In this document: in pieces, positions 17,194 to 25,393 of the stretch
How positions within the stretch are numbered: position 1 is the stretch's first letter
Layout: every line of letters starts with the position of its first letter
From: Celeribacter neptunius
Lineage (GTDB): Bacteria > Pseudomonadota > Alphaproteobacteria > Rhodobacterales > Rhodobacteraceae
Direction: 5' to 3'
Length of the DNA: 64,000 nt
Assembly (NCBI RefSeq): GCF_900113955.1
Contig: NZ_FORH01000001.1
Coordinates: forward strand, 178,395-242,394
Program-made: the position numbers and the translations under genes
Notes under the pieces: generated by a model
What the model saw: only the letters and a program-made list of their open reading frames with translations
Told to the model about the DNA's origin: nothing
The model's database searches: none

Positions 17194-18609
17194 ATGTCGC
17201 TTTTTTCGAAACTGAAATCCCGCCTGTTGAAAACCTCGTCGAAACTCGATGAGGGGTTGGAAGCCATCGTCGAGGACGGTGGCGAGAAAAGCACGGAAGC
17301 CGAAGCTTTCGTCGAAGAGGTGATGGAGCAGGCCGCGCCCGAGCCAGAGGTGACGCCCGAGCCTGTGCCAGAGCCGGACCCTGTGCCCGCACCTGAGCCA
17401 CACCCCGAGCCTGAGCCCGAGCCCGCTCCGGCCCCGCAGCCCGAGCCTGCGCCGGAACCTGTCCCGGAGCCTACACCTGAACCGCAGCCGATCCCGCAAC
17501 CGACCCCCGAGCCCAGCCCGGCGGACGTGCCGGAAGCGCCCGTCGAAATTCCTGCCGAAATCCCTGCCGAGACCCCGGCGGAGATGCCCGTCGAAGCGCC
17601 GGTCGAGACCCCCGTGGATATTCCGGCAGAAATGCCCGCAGAGACCCCGGTCGAGATGCCGGCCATGCCGACACCGATGGAAATTCCGCCGGTTGAGGAT
17701 GGGATCGAAGCGGCGCCGGTCAAACCGGGGTTCCTGGGCCGTCTTCTTGGTCGCAAGGAAACGAAAACTGTCACCCGCCGCACGCTTGACGACGATATGC
17801 TCGAGCAACTCGAGGAGCTGTTGATCACCGCCGATATGGGGGTCGAGACCTCGATGCGCGTGACCGCCGCCATGGCCGAAGGCCGCTATGGCAAGAAGCT
17901 CTCGGTCGAGGAAATCAAGCGCCTGATGGCGCGTGAGATCGCCCGGATCATGGAGCCGGTGGCGAAACCCATGCCGCTTTACCCCAAGACCCCGCAAGTG
18001 GTGCTGGTGGTCGGAGTCAACGGCTCCGGCAAGACCACCACCATCGGCAAACTGGCCAGCCAGTTCAAAGCCGCCGGCAAATCCGTGGTGATCGCCGCCG
18101 GCGACACGTTCCGCGCCGCCGCGGTCGAGCAGTTGCAGGTCTGGGGCGAGCGCGCCGGTGTGCCGGTGCTGACCGCGCCCGAGGGCTCTGATCCGGCCTC
18201 TCTGGCCTTTGATGCGATGACCAAGGCGCAGGAGAGCGGTGCCGATCTGTTGATGATCGACACGGCGGGGCGGTTGCAGAACCGTCAGGACCTGATGGAA
18301 GAGCTGGCGAAAATCGTCCGGGTGATCCGCAAGAAAGACGAGAGCGCGCCGCATAACACTCTGCTTGTGCTCGACGCCACAACAGGGCAGAACGCGGTTT
18401 CGCAGGTCGAGATCTTCCAGAAAATCGCGGATGTCTCCGGTCTTGTGATGACGAAACTCGATGGGACGGCGCGCGGCGGGGTGCTCGTGAGCCTGGCCGA
18501 CAAGTTCGGTCTGCCGATCCATGCCATTGGCGTGGGCGAGCAGATCGACGATCTGGCGCCGTTCGATCCCGAAGAATTTGCCGCGGCCCTGACGGGTCTG
18601 GAGGTTTGA
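17194..18609 (+). CDS. ftsY: FtsY, signal recognition particle receptor GTPase
   Basis: FtsY docks SRP-bound ribosomes at the inner membrane. The 471-residue protein has a short amphipathic N-terminus ([13 protein letters not shown]), a long acidic low-complexity A domain (about 30-175), then the NG GTPase core: G1 [14 protein letters not shown] from residue 273, [33 protein letters not shown]. The A domain is dominated by Pro-Glu repeats of two types. GGAGGCCCC precedes ATG 17194. The stop overlaps the next start (TGATG), coupling it to the small gene at 18609. Confidence 0.95.
   Translation: MSLFSKLKSRLLKTSSKLDEGLEAIVEDGGEKSTEAEAFVEEVMEQAAPEPEVTPEPVPEPDPVPAPEPHPEPEPEPAPAPQPEPAPEPVPEPTPEPQPIPQPTPEPSPADVPEAPVEIPAEIPAETPAEMPVEAPVETPVDIPAEMPAETPVEMPAMPTPMEIPPVEDGIEAAPVKPGFLGRLLGRKETKTVTRRTLDDDMLEQLEELLITADMGVETSMRVTAAMAEGRYGKKLSVEEIKRLMAREIARIMEPVAKPMPLYPKTPQVVLVVGVNGSGKTTTIGKLASQFKAAGKSVVIAAGDTFRAAAVEQLQVWGERAGVPVLTAPEGSDPASLAFDAMTKAQESGADLLMIDTAGRLQNRQDLMEELAKIVRVIRKKDESAPHNTLLVLDATTGQNAVSQVEIFQKIADVSGLVMTKLDGTARGGVLVSLADKFGLPIHAIGVGEQIDDLAPFDPEEFAAALTGLEV
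17338..17688 (+). repeat. Pro-Glu repeat blocks inside ftsY
   Basis: Two adjoining low-complexity blocks code part of the FtsY A domain. Residues ~49-109 are built on a Pro-Glu-Pro-x pattern; residues ~113-165 on tetrapeptides such as [12 protein letters not shown] and APVE. Codon use varies between units, so selection acts on the peptide pattern rather than a recent DNA expansion. Confidence 0.88.
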
Positions 18610-19040
18610 TGCTCGAAATTCTACACGCCATCGGTCCCAACAGCTGGGTTGCGTCCCACGATCCGGTGGCGCGCCGCGAAGCCATGCAGGAGCTGTTCTT
18701 CGATCATCCGGTCTGTCCGGAGGAAACCGGCGAGGACTGGCCCGAGGATCGCGAGCTCTATTCCGAGATGGTCATCGTTGATGGAAACCGCCTCGTCGGC
18801 ACCGCCATGCTGGTGGTCGACCCGGAGCGCGAAGATCGTCCGGCCCGGATCTGGGGCATGGGGGTTCTGCCGGAATATCGCACGGAATTCGTCATTCGCA
18901 CTCTCGAGGAAGCGCTGATCACCGCCGGCTACCTCGATCCGGCCTATGCCTTTATCGAGGCGACCGACGGCATGCTGGTGCCCAATCCCTACTCCGATAT
19001 GCCGGGGCTGATCCAGGTCGGAGATCCCCGCGCGGTCTGA
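18609..19040 (+). CDS. Conserved hypothetical protein coupled to ftsY
   Basis: The 143-residue soluble acidic protein starts [20 protein letters not shown] do not recognise a defined family. The middle (VDGNRLVGTAMLVVDPE...IWGMGVLPEYRTEFVIRTLEEALITAGY) loosely recalls the strand-helix order of an acyltransferase fold, but no GNAT acetyl-CoA motif is evident. ATG 18609 overlaps the ftsY stop by one base, so it is translated with FtsY. The tight link suggests co-expression with the secretion machinery; function is unknown. Confidence 0.75.
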   Translation: MLEILHAIGPNSWVASHDPVARREAMQELFFDHPVCPEETGEDWPEDRELYSEMVIVDGNRLVGTAMLVVDPEREDRPARIWGMGVLPEYRTEFVIRTLEEALITAGYLDPAYAFIEATDGMLVPNPYSDMPGLIQVGDPRAV

Positions 19041-19242
19041 GCGCATCGCAGGACCTGTGGCGCCTTCAGCCTTGTTCCGCGCCAGGAGGTGAATGCCCCC
19101 AAAGGGCACTTCGCGACCGCACGGCCAGGCCCGGTTGAGCTCCCCCGGGGGCAAGGCCATCTGCTCTTCGCGGGAATTTGCCAATCAGCCTGTGCAAAAT
19201 CATGCTCTGGACCTTTCAGGGCGCGACAGGTAGCAGAAGCGC

Positions 19243-20145
19243 ATGAGCGAGTTCATTCTTTCCTTGGAAGGCACCGAGACCGGCCATCAGGCGGCGCTGA
19301 TTCTGGCGCTGATGGCGGCGTTTCTGCATGCGCTGTTCGGGGCCCTGCAAAAGGGGCGGCACGATCCGTGGCTGTCCCGCGGCGCCATGGATTTCTTCTA
19401 CGGCATCATCGCCGCACCTTTCGCGCTCTTCGTCGTGCCCTGGCCCGAGCCGCATATGTGGATCATCTTCGCCGGCATGTTTCTCATTCATCTGGGCTAC
19501 AAGATCGCCCAGGGCTACACCTACACCAAGGGCGCCTATACCGTGGTCTACCCGGTGGTGCGCGGCTCCGGTCCGCTGTTTGCGGTGATCGGTGCCGGGT
19601 TTGTCTTTGGCGAACATTTTACCCTGATCCAATGGCTGGGGGTTCTGGTGCTTCTGGCCGGCATCTTTGGCCTGGCGATCTACAATCTGCGCACCATCAC
19701 CGTCGGGCGCGAGACCATGGTGCCGGCCCTGATGCTGGCCGTGCTCACCGGCGGCTTTGTCGCGCTCTACACCACCTATGACGCCTTCGGTATCCGTTCC
19801 ACCGCCGATCCGTTCACCTTTCTGGCGTGGTTCTTCTTCCTCGATGGCTGGGTGATGCCGGTGGTGGCCTTCCTGCGCTACCGCCAGATGGAATTCAAAC
19901 CGGAGCTTGGCCCTCTGGCCGTCAAAGGCTTCTTCGGCGGTATCGTCGCCTATTTCTCATTCGGCTGTATCATGCTGGCGACCCGTCTGGACAATGTCGG
20001 CGAGGCCGCCGTGCTGCGTGAGACCTCGACCGTTTTCGCCGCACTGATCGGCTGGATCGTCCTGGGCGAAAAGGTCGGGCCGCGCCGTTTGGGGCTGATG
20101 GCCTTGATTGCGGCGGGCGCGGTCATAGTTGAGATGGGTAGCTGA
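19243..20145 (+). CDS. EamA-family (DMT) membrane transporter
   Basis: This is a 300-residue protein with about ten membrane helices. It shows the DMT features GYTYTKGAYTVVYPVVRGSG in the first half and GEAAVLRETSTVFAALIGWI followed by GEKVGPRRLGLMALI in the second. These proteins export small metabolites; the substrate is unknown. It is separated from the preceding gene by about 200 bases that contain no gene or clear terminator, and its stop is 11 bases before the yciB start, so it is the first gene of a likely two-gene operon with yciB. Confidence 0.85.
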   Translation: MSEFILSLEGTETGHQAALILALMAAFLHALFGALQKGRHDPWLSRGAMDFFYGIIAAPFALFVVPWPEPHMWIIFAGMFLIHLGYKIAQGYTYTKGAYTVVYPVVRGSGPLFAVIGAGFVFGEHFTLIQWLGVLVLLAGIFGLAIYNLRTITVGRETMVPALMLAVLTGGFVALYTTYDAFGIRSTADPFTFLAWFFFLDGWVMPVVAFLRYRQMEFKPELGPLAVKGFFGGIVAYFSFGCIMLATRLDNVGEAAVLRETSTVFAALIGWIVLGEKVGPRRLGLMALIAAGAVIVEMGS

Positions 20146-20155
20146 GAGGAAACGC

Positions 20156-20782
20156 ATGTCCGAGCAACCTGAAAAACAGATGAAACCCTGGCTGAAACCG
20201 GCGCTGGAAATGGGGCCGATCCTGGCGTTTTTCGCGGGCTATATCGCGCTCCGGGACAAGATGTTCCAGATCGCCGGTACGGAATATTCCGGCTTCATCG
20301 TGATGACCGCGCTGTTCATCCCGCTTCTGGCGCTCTCGACCTTCGCGCTCTGGCGCCTGACCGGCAAGCTGTCGGCGATGCAGATCATGACGCTGGTGCT
20401 GGTGGTGGTGTTCGGCGGGCTCACGATCTGGCTCAATGACGAACGTTTCTTCAAAATGAAGCCGACGATGATTTACATCATGTTCGGTGCGATCCTTGGC
20501 CTCGGGCTTTTGCGCTCGAAAAGCTACCTGTCGCTGGTTCTGGGTGAGGTCATGCCGCTGGATGCCGACGGCTGGCGCAAGCTCGAATTCCGCATGATGC
20601 TGTTCTTCTTCGGGCTGGCGGTCGCCAATGAGGCGATCTGGCGGACGATGACCACCGATACGTGGGTGAAGTTCAAGACCTTTGGCCTGCCCATTGCCAT
20701 GCTGGCATTCTTCATGTCGCAAAGCGGGCTGATGGCCCGGCATTCGACCGAAGAACCCGAGGAAAAAGACGCCACCGAATAG
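20156..20782 (+). CDS. yciB: YciB/IspZ inner-membrane septation protein
   Basis: This 208-residue protein has five or so membrane helices. It carries the conserved LEMGPILAFFAGYIA, NDERFFKMKPTMIYIMFG, RSKSYLSLVLGE and EFRMMLFFFGLAVANEAIWR segments of the YciB (intracellular septation protein A) family, which affects envelope biogenesis and division. ATG 20156 with GAGAGGAAACGC upstream is preferred to an upstream start at 20129 that would overlap the EamA gene. It converges with the hydrolase gene 10 bases away; no terminator is visible between them. Confidence 0.92.
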   Translation: MSEQPEKQMKPWLKPALEMGPILAFFAGYIALRDKMFQIAGTEYSGFIVMTALFIPLLALSTFALWRLTGKLSAMQIMTLVLVVVFGGLTIWLNDERFFKMKPTMIYIMFGAILGLGLLRSKSYLSLVLGEVMPLDADGWRKLEFRMMLFFFGLAVANEAIWRTMTTDTWVKFKTFGLPIAMLAFFMSQSGLMARHSTEEPEEKDATE

Positions 20783-20792
20783 CGTTGCGGCC

Positions 20793-21926
20793 TCAGGTTC
20801 CGGTGATCGTATAGGGCAGATAGGCAATCGCCAGCGCCGCAGATCCGGTGAGGCTCAGCCCTTCGATCAGGATATCCTGACCGGGCGCGCCGGCGACGAT
20901 CCGGTCGACAAAGCTGCGCGAGGCGATCATCGCCAGAAGCTCCGGCGAATGCATCAAGCCGGAATGCCCAAGCGGTCCGGGGCGGGGCGCCGTCGATGTG
21001 TCCACAACGAGCACGCCCAGCCGCCGCAACTCCTCGATGTTTTCGGCCTCGCCAATCCGCGGATGGCCGCCGGTCAGCACCGAGGAGAGTTTCAACGCCC
21101 GGTCGCGGCGTGAGGCGAAGACCGCCAGTTCGACGTCGAAAGGCTTGAGATCCGTGAGCTGCGCCCGGAACACATCGACATCGATATCGGCCTGGACCAG
21201 CACCACGCCATTGAGCCGGTCGAGCGTCTTGCGATCCCCGATCAGGGCCAGACGTTTCAATGCCTCCATGGTCAGAAGCCCGCCCATGGAATGGGCCAGA
21301 ATGGTGATCTGTTCGGCTTGCGTGGCGGCCAGATCCTGCAGCGTCCGGGCCAGCGCCTTGCGGGCAAACAGCACCGAATCCCGGTCATAGGCATAGCGCG
21401 AGGCCCGCCCGGCGGAGGGCCAAGAAAACAGCACCATCGGCTGGTCGAGCTGGAAATCCGTGGCGATCTGCGCCGCCCGGAACACTGCGCCGGGGTAGGA
21501 GACATTGTAGCCATGCACGAAGAGCACCACCCCGCGTTCGCCCCTGGGCAGCCTGGAGATGCGGTGGTTGAGCACACGACCGAAATCCCTTTCCGCCTCG
21601 AAATGCGCGCTTTGCGCCACGAAAAACTGCCTTTCAGGATCGAGCGGGATGCGCGGAAAGGAGAATTCCCCGGGCTTGCGGTTCTCGGGCACGGAAATTT
21701 CGTAATCGCAGAAAAACCGGCTGTCGGACCGCAGGCTTTCGAATTCCAGTCCGGGATCCGGGGAAATCCTGCGATTGGTGACGGCGAGGATATCCCGCCG
21801 CCGCGCGATCTCGATGCCATCGACCGCGGCCGGTGAGTTGATCCGGGGCGCGGCACAACCGCTTAGGGCCATGGCCCCGCCGAGTGCCGTCGCCCCCAAG
21901 ACCATATCGCGCCGGCTGAGCCGCAT
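20793..21926 (-). CDS. Alpha/beta-fold serine hydrolase (DUF900 type), Tat/lipoprotein signal
   Basis: The 377-residue exported hydrolase begins with SRRDMVLGATALGG and LSGC, which reads as a twin-arginine-type signal plus lipobox. The hydrolase core has VVLFVHGYNVSY (oxyanion region) and the nucleophile elbow LAHSMGG. A late HSGLMHS histidine may complete the triad. The layout fits the DUF900 hydrolases. The start (21926) is 4 bases after the GST stop, so GST and this gene form an operon. The substrate is unknown; location outside the cytoplasm contrasts with the cytoplasmic GST. Confidence 0.82.
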   Translation of the reverse strand: MRLSRRDMVLGATALGGAMALSGCAAPRINSPAAVDGIEIARRRDILAVTNRRISPDPGLEFESLRSDSRFFCDYEISVPENRKPGEFSFPRIPLDPERQFFVAQSAHFEAERDFGRVLNHRISRLPRGERGVVLFVHGYNVSYPGAVFRAAQIATDFQLDQPMVLFSWPSAGRASRYAYDRDSVLFARKALARTLQDLAATQAEQITILAHSMGGLLTMEALKRLALIGDRKTLDRLNGVVLVQADIDVDVFRAQLTDLKPFDVELAVFASRRDRALKLSSVLTGGHPRIGEAENIEELRRLGVLVVDTSTAPRPGPLGHSGLMHSPELLAMIASRSFVDRIVAGAPGQDILIEGLSLTGSAALAIAYLPYTITGT

Positions 21927-21930
21927 CGGC

Positions 21931-22638
21931 TCAGCGCCGTCCGAACAGGACTTTCTGGGCATCCTTGTCTTGTGCGGCGTTGGTGCGTTTTTCGGCGGCC
22001 AAGGCGCGACCGCGCTGTACCGCCGGGCGCGAGGCGATGCGCGCCAGCCAACGCGCCAGATGCGGCTTGTCGTCCAATGTCTGTTCCTGACCTTCCCACA
22101 AGGACGCCCAGGGCCAGATCGCCATATCGGCGATGGAGAAAAAGTCACCGGCGACGAATTCCTCTTCGGCCAGACGCCGATCCAGCACGCCGTAAAGTCG
22201 CGCGACCTCGCTGCGGTAGCGATCCTTGGCATAGGGCAGGTCGTTGGGCGGCTCCATATTGGGCGCGTATTTCAGGAAATGATGCGCCTGTCCGGCCATC
22301 GGCCCGAGGCCACCCATCTGCCACATCAGCCATTGGTCCACCGCCACCCGATCGCGCTCGCCACCGCCATAGAACTGGCCGGATTTGCGCGCGAGATATT
22401 GCAGGATCGCCCCCGATTCAAAGATCGAGATCTCACGCCCGCCGGGGCCCTCGGGATCGACAATGGCCGGCATGCGGTTGTTCGGTGCGATCTTGAGAAA
22501 CTCCGGGTCGAACTGTTCGCCGGCGCCGATATTCACCAGCTTGACCTCATAGGGCAGGTCCATCTCCTCGAGGGCGATGGAAATTTTCCAGCCATTCGGC
22601 GTGGGCCAGTAATAAAGCGTGATCGGGGCGTCGGTCAT
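21931..22638 (-). CDS. Glutathione S-transferase family protein, Nu/YfcG-like
   Basis: This is a 235-residue cytosolic GST-fold protein. The N-terminal thioredoxin-like domain has YYWPTPNGWKISIALEE, NNRMPAIVD and FESGAILQYLA; the C-terminal helical domain has FSIADMAIWPWASLW. The TPNGWK motif, with Thr-Asn near the glutathione thiol in place of Tyr/Ser, is the mark of the Nu class (YfcG/YghU/Ure2-like), which has disulfide-bond oxidoreductase activity. ATG 22638 was chosen from this motif spacing. It lies between two serine hydrolase genes on the same strand, spacing 4 and about 53 bases. Confidence 0.87.
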   Translation of the reverse strand: MTDAPITLYYWPTPNGWKISIALEEMDLPYEVKLVNIGAGEQFDPEFLKIAPNNRMPAIVDPEGPGGREISIFESGAILQYLARKSGQFYGGGERDRVAVDQWLMWQMGGLGPMAGQAHHFLKYAPNMEPPNDLPYAKDRYRSEVARLYGVLDRRLAEEEFVAGDFFSIADMAIWPWASLWEGQEQTLDDKPHLARWLARIASRPAVQRGRALAAEKRTNAAQDKDAQKVLFGRR

Positions 22639-22691
22639 CGGTCTGCTTTCGTGCAAGATTTCGAGGCTGTGTCCTAAGGACAGGTTCTGTC

Positions 22692-23615
22692 TCAAGATGA
22701 TGCATTGCGCGAAAAGGGCAAGGGGGCAGGGCGCGACAGGGCCGACAAAAACCGGGTGTGGCCGCGCTCGGCGGGCTGTGGCAGCAGCTCCTGCAACAAC
22801 GGGATCGGCAGACGTTCGGGATGGCGCAGCACCGTGCGGTAGATCTCGAACAGCCCGTCGCGCAGATAGGGCGACCAATGACAGATCCGGCGGTCCGGCG
22901 CCGGAATGTCATGGCCCAGATGCCGAAAGGCGGCGCGGGTGGCCGGATCGTCGATCTGCATGTCGCACCAGCCGCGCCGAATCTCGCCAAGCCCCGATCC
23001 GAGCGAACGCGAAGGGCCATGGTCGGGACGCAGCGCCAGTTCGACCATCAGATCGAAGAGATCGTTCTCCCGCGAGGTGACATTGAGGATCTGAGCGGCG
23101 CGACCGGCCTCGCTGTCGAGCGCATGGAGCGCCGTGCTGCGGAACTCTGCCGCCGCCAGCAACACCGCGCGTTCGACGGTTCCTGCGGGCAGATGCGGCA
23201 GGGCCGAGAGGATCACGCGGGCGCCGAGGCTGTGGCCGATCACTTGCACCGGCCGGTCGAGTTTCCAGATCAGCCGCGCCAGGGCCTCTCCGGTCTGGCG
23301 CGCACGGGCGTAAGCCTGCCAGATCGAGCCACGCGCCTCCCAGCCGAGGCCGATGCACAGACCTTCCTTCGCCGTGCCAGAACCGAAACCGAGCGCGCGC
23401 GGCCAGCTCCGTGCCTTTCTGCATGGACTGCCGGGGTCGAGCGCGAGGATATGATCATGCGGATCGTGACGCGGGATTTTCGGCGAGAATTTGAACCCGT
23501 GGACACAGATGATCACCGGTGCGTCACGGGGCGTGTCCCTCAGGGCCCGGCGCAGGTCGCGGCGTGCACCCGGGGGCAGAAACGGTCCATCGCTGTTGAT
23601 CTTCAACTGGGGCAT
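22692..23615 (-). CDS. Alpha/beta-fold hydrolase
   Basis: This 307-residue protein has PVIICVHGFKFSP in the first strand-turn and the nucleophile elbow VIGHSLGARV, so it is a serine hydrolase of lipase/esterase type. No signal peptide is evident. The start is uncertain: ATG 23615 gives MPQLKINSDGPFLPP, while in-frame ATGs at 23633 and 23651 are also possible. It is upstream of the GST and the exported hydrolase on the same strand and may be the first gene of that run. The substrate is unknown. Confidence 0.78.
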   Translation of the reverse strand: MPQLKINSDGPFLPPGARRDLRRALRDTPRDAPVIICVHGFKFSPKIPRHDPHDHILALDPGSPCRKARSWPRALGFGSGTAKEGLCIGLGWEARGSIWQAYARARQTGEALARLIWKLDRPVQVIGHSLGARVILSALPHLPAGTVERAVLLAAAEFRSTALHALDSEAGRAAQILNVTSRENDLFDLMVELALRPDHGPSRSLGSGLGEIRRGWCDMQIDDPATRAAFRHLGHDIPAPDRRICHWSPYLRDGLFEIYRTVLRHPERLPIPLLQELLPQPAERGHTRFLSALSRPAPLPFSRNASS

Positions 23616-23740
23616 CGCCTGCCACCCCCGCATCGCAACTGTCGGTGTCATTCCGCGTGCTGATATGCGCGCGCAATGTCACGATGCTGCGACGGCCAGG
23701 TGAATCTTTGTTAACGCCTGCCTCCGTCATGGTCATCGGC

Positions 23741-23767
23741 TTGACAGAATGTCGCAGGATTTGTACC
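23741..23767 (+). promoter_or_regulatory. Probable metZ promoter
   Basis: TTGACA (23741-23746) is a perfect -35 box. A weak -10 (TGTACC at 23762-23767, 15-16 bases on) precedes the SAM-II riboswitch by about 20 bases, which is the right place for the leader RNA start. Confidence 0.5.
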
Positions 23768-23788
23768 CCGCCTGTACCAAGACTGACG

Positions 23789-23843
23789 ACGTGGCGATTT
23801 GTTCTCCGGATTGCGGGCCACGATAAACATGCCGCTAAAGAGG
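23789..23843 (+). ncRNA. SAM-II riboswitch (metZ leader)
   Basis: The stretch matches the SAM-II layout. A P1 stem CGTGGC (23790-23795) / GCCACG (23817-23822) encloses GATTTGTTCTCCGGATTGCG. The hallmark 3' tail ATAAACATGCCGCTAAAGA (23823-23841) follows, whose CCGC can pair with GCGG in the loop to form the pseudoknot. SAM-II elements bind S-adenosylmethionine and repress methionine genes in alphaproteobacteria. Here an intrinsic terminator follows before the metZ start, so control is likely by transcription attenuation. Confidence 0.9.
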
Positions 23844-23879
23844 TCAGGACGAGACGCTGGGTTGGTCAGAACCCGCCGC

Positions 23880-23912
23880 GCCCCCGCTCTTGATCGAGAG
23901 GGGGCTTTTTTA
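23880..23912 (+). terminator. Attenuator-type terminator between SAM-II riboswitch and metZ
   Basis: CCCCCGCTC and GAGAGGGGG form a stem with one internal mismatch, followed by CTTTTTTATTT. It lies 37 bases after the riboswitch and 22 bases before metZ, the position expected for a SAM-controlled terminator. The metZ ribosome-binding site (AAAGGGA) lies beyond it. Confidence 0.88.
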
Positions 23913-23933
23913 TTTGGCGAAAGGGATCGCACG

Positions 23934-25130
23934 ATGGATCGCAAAAACTCGAACAGCCACTGGCAAACCCAGACGAAACTCATTCATGACGGCATTCGCC
24001 GTTCGCAATATGGCGAGGTGTCCGAGGCGCTGTTCCTGACCCAGGGCTTTGTCTATGACACCGCCGAGGCGGCCGAGGCGCGGTTTGTCAATCAGGGCGA
24101 AGACGAGTTCATCTATGCCCGCTACGGCAACCCGACAACGCGGATGTTCGAGGACCGCATGGCCGCGATCGAGGGCTGTGAAGATGCTTTTGCCACCGCC
24201 TCGGGCATGGCCGCGGTCGCCGGCGCGCTGATGTCGGTGCTGAAGGCCGGCGATCACCTCGTCTCCTCGAAAGCGCTGTTCGGCTCCTGCCTTTACATCG
24301 TCACCGAGGTGCTGCCCAAGTTCGGCGTCGAGACCACCTTGGTCGATGGCAAAGACCTCGATGAATGGAAGGCCGCGATCCGGCCCGACACCAAGGCGGT
24401 GTTCCTCGAGAGCATTTCCAACCCGACGCTTGAGGTGATCGATCTCAAGGCCGTGGCGGATCTCGCCCATGCGGTCGGCGCGCTCGTGGTGGTGGACAAT
24501 GCCATGTGCACGCCGATCTTCTCCTATGCCAAGAAATGCGGTGCCGATCTGATCATCTATTCGACCACCAAACATGTGGACGGGCAGGGGCGGTGCCTCG
24601 GCGGAATCATCGCCGGTGACAAGGAGCTAATCCGCGGTCCGGTCGAGATGTATATCAAACATACCGGCGGGGCGATTTCGCCGTTCAACGCCTGGGTGCA
24701 GTTGAAATCCCTCGACACGCTCGATCTGCGCGTGCGGCGTCAGGCGGAGACGGCGATGAAGCTCTGCGCGGCAGTGGACGGCCATCCGGCGCTCACTTCC
24801 GTGCGCTACCCGGCCTACAAATCGCATCCGCAATACGAGTTGGCCGTGTCGCAATCCGAGGCCGCGGGCACGGTGATCACCGTGGATCTCAAGGGCGGCA
24901 AGGAGGCGGCGTTCAAATTCCTCAACGCGCTCCAGGTGTTTACGCTCTCGAACAATTTCGCCGATGCGAAGTCGATCGCCACACATCCCTGCACCACCAC
25001 GCATAAGAACGTGCCGGTGGAGAAACGCCCGGAACTGGGCCTGACCGACGGGCTGGTGCGGCTCTCCATCGGGCTCGAGGCGCCCGAGGACATCATCGCG
25101 GATATCACCTCTGCACTGGACGCACTCTGA
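23934..25130 (+). CDS. metZ: O-succinylhomoserine sulfhydrylase
   Basis: MetZ makes homocysteine directly from O-succinyl- (or O-acetyl-) homoserine and sulfide, bypassing cystathionine. The 398-residue protein is a Cys/Met-metabolism PLP enzyme: YARYGNPTTRMFEDRMAAIEG, ATASGMAAV, the PLP lysine K213 in YSTTKHVDGQGR, and a C-terminal VRLSIGLE. ATG 23934 has AAAGGGA 7 bases upstream. A SAM-II riboswitch and terminator precede it, which fits feedback by SAM and supports the methionine assignment. MetZ and MetY-type enzymes are hard to separate by eye; the sequence length and context favour MetZ. Confidence 0.9.
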   Translation: MDRKNSNSHWQTQTKLIHDGIRRSQYGEVSEALFLTQGFVYDTAEAAEARFVNQGEDEFIYARYGNPTTRMFEDRMAAIEGCEDAFATASGMAAVAGALMSVLKAGDHLVSSKALFGSCLYIVTEVLPKFGVETTLVDGKDLDEWKAAIRPDTKAVFLESISNPTLEVIDLKAVADLAHAVGALVVVDNAMCTPIFSYAKKCGADLIIYSTTKHVDGQGRCLGGIIAGDKELIRGPVEMYIKHTGGAISPFNAWVQLKSLDTLDLRVRRQAETAMKLCAAVDGHPALTSVRYPAYKSHPQYELAVSQSEAAGTVITVDLKGGKEAAFKFLNALQVFTLSNNFADAKSIATHPCTTTHKNVPVEKRPELGLTDGLVRLSIGLEAPEDIIADITSALDAL

Positions 25131-25167
25131 GGTTCGGGACACCCCGCGTCCGGGACGACCCGGTTTT

Positions 25168-25210
25168 GCAACCCGCCTTTCAAAGCCCTTGCGGGCGAGG
25201 GGCGGGTTGC
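25168..25210 (+). terminator. Long hairpin after metZ, possible terminator
   Basis: GCAACCCGCC (25168-25177) is perfectly complementary to GGCGGGTTGC (25201-25210). A smaller GCCC-TTGC-GGGC hairpin is nested within the loop. No T-run follows, so it may be a processing or protective structure rather than a factor-independent terminator. Confidence 0.45.
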
Positions 25211-25393
25211 CTATAGAGGCCATATTGGTCCGCAGCTCACCAAGTCACTGCCGTCTCCGAAACGGGGATATGCTGAACCTGCGTCTCTTCCTATTTCTGA
25301 CGTTTGACATTTTCGGCGTCTTCTGGCTTCAGGCACCCGCTTGGGCAAGGGCAGTTTCCATTGCGATTACGGTGCCAATGAGGATCATTTCCC

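Noticed and set aside
16861-18522. Minus-strand Gly/Arg/Phe-rich repeat frame opposite ftsY
   Set aside because: The apparent repeats are the reverse complement of the Pro-Glu blocks in FtsY.
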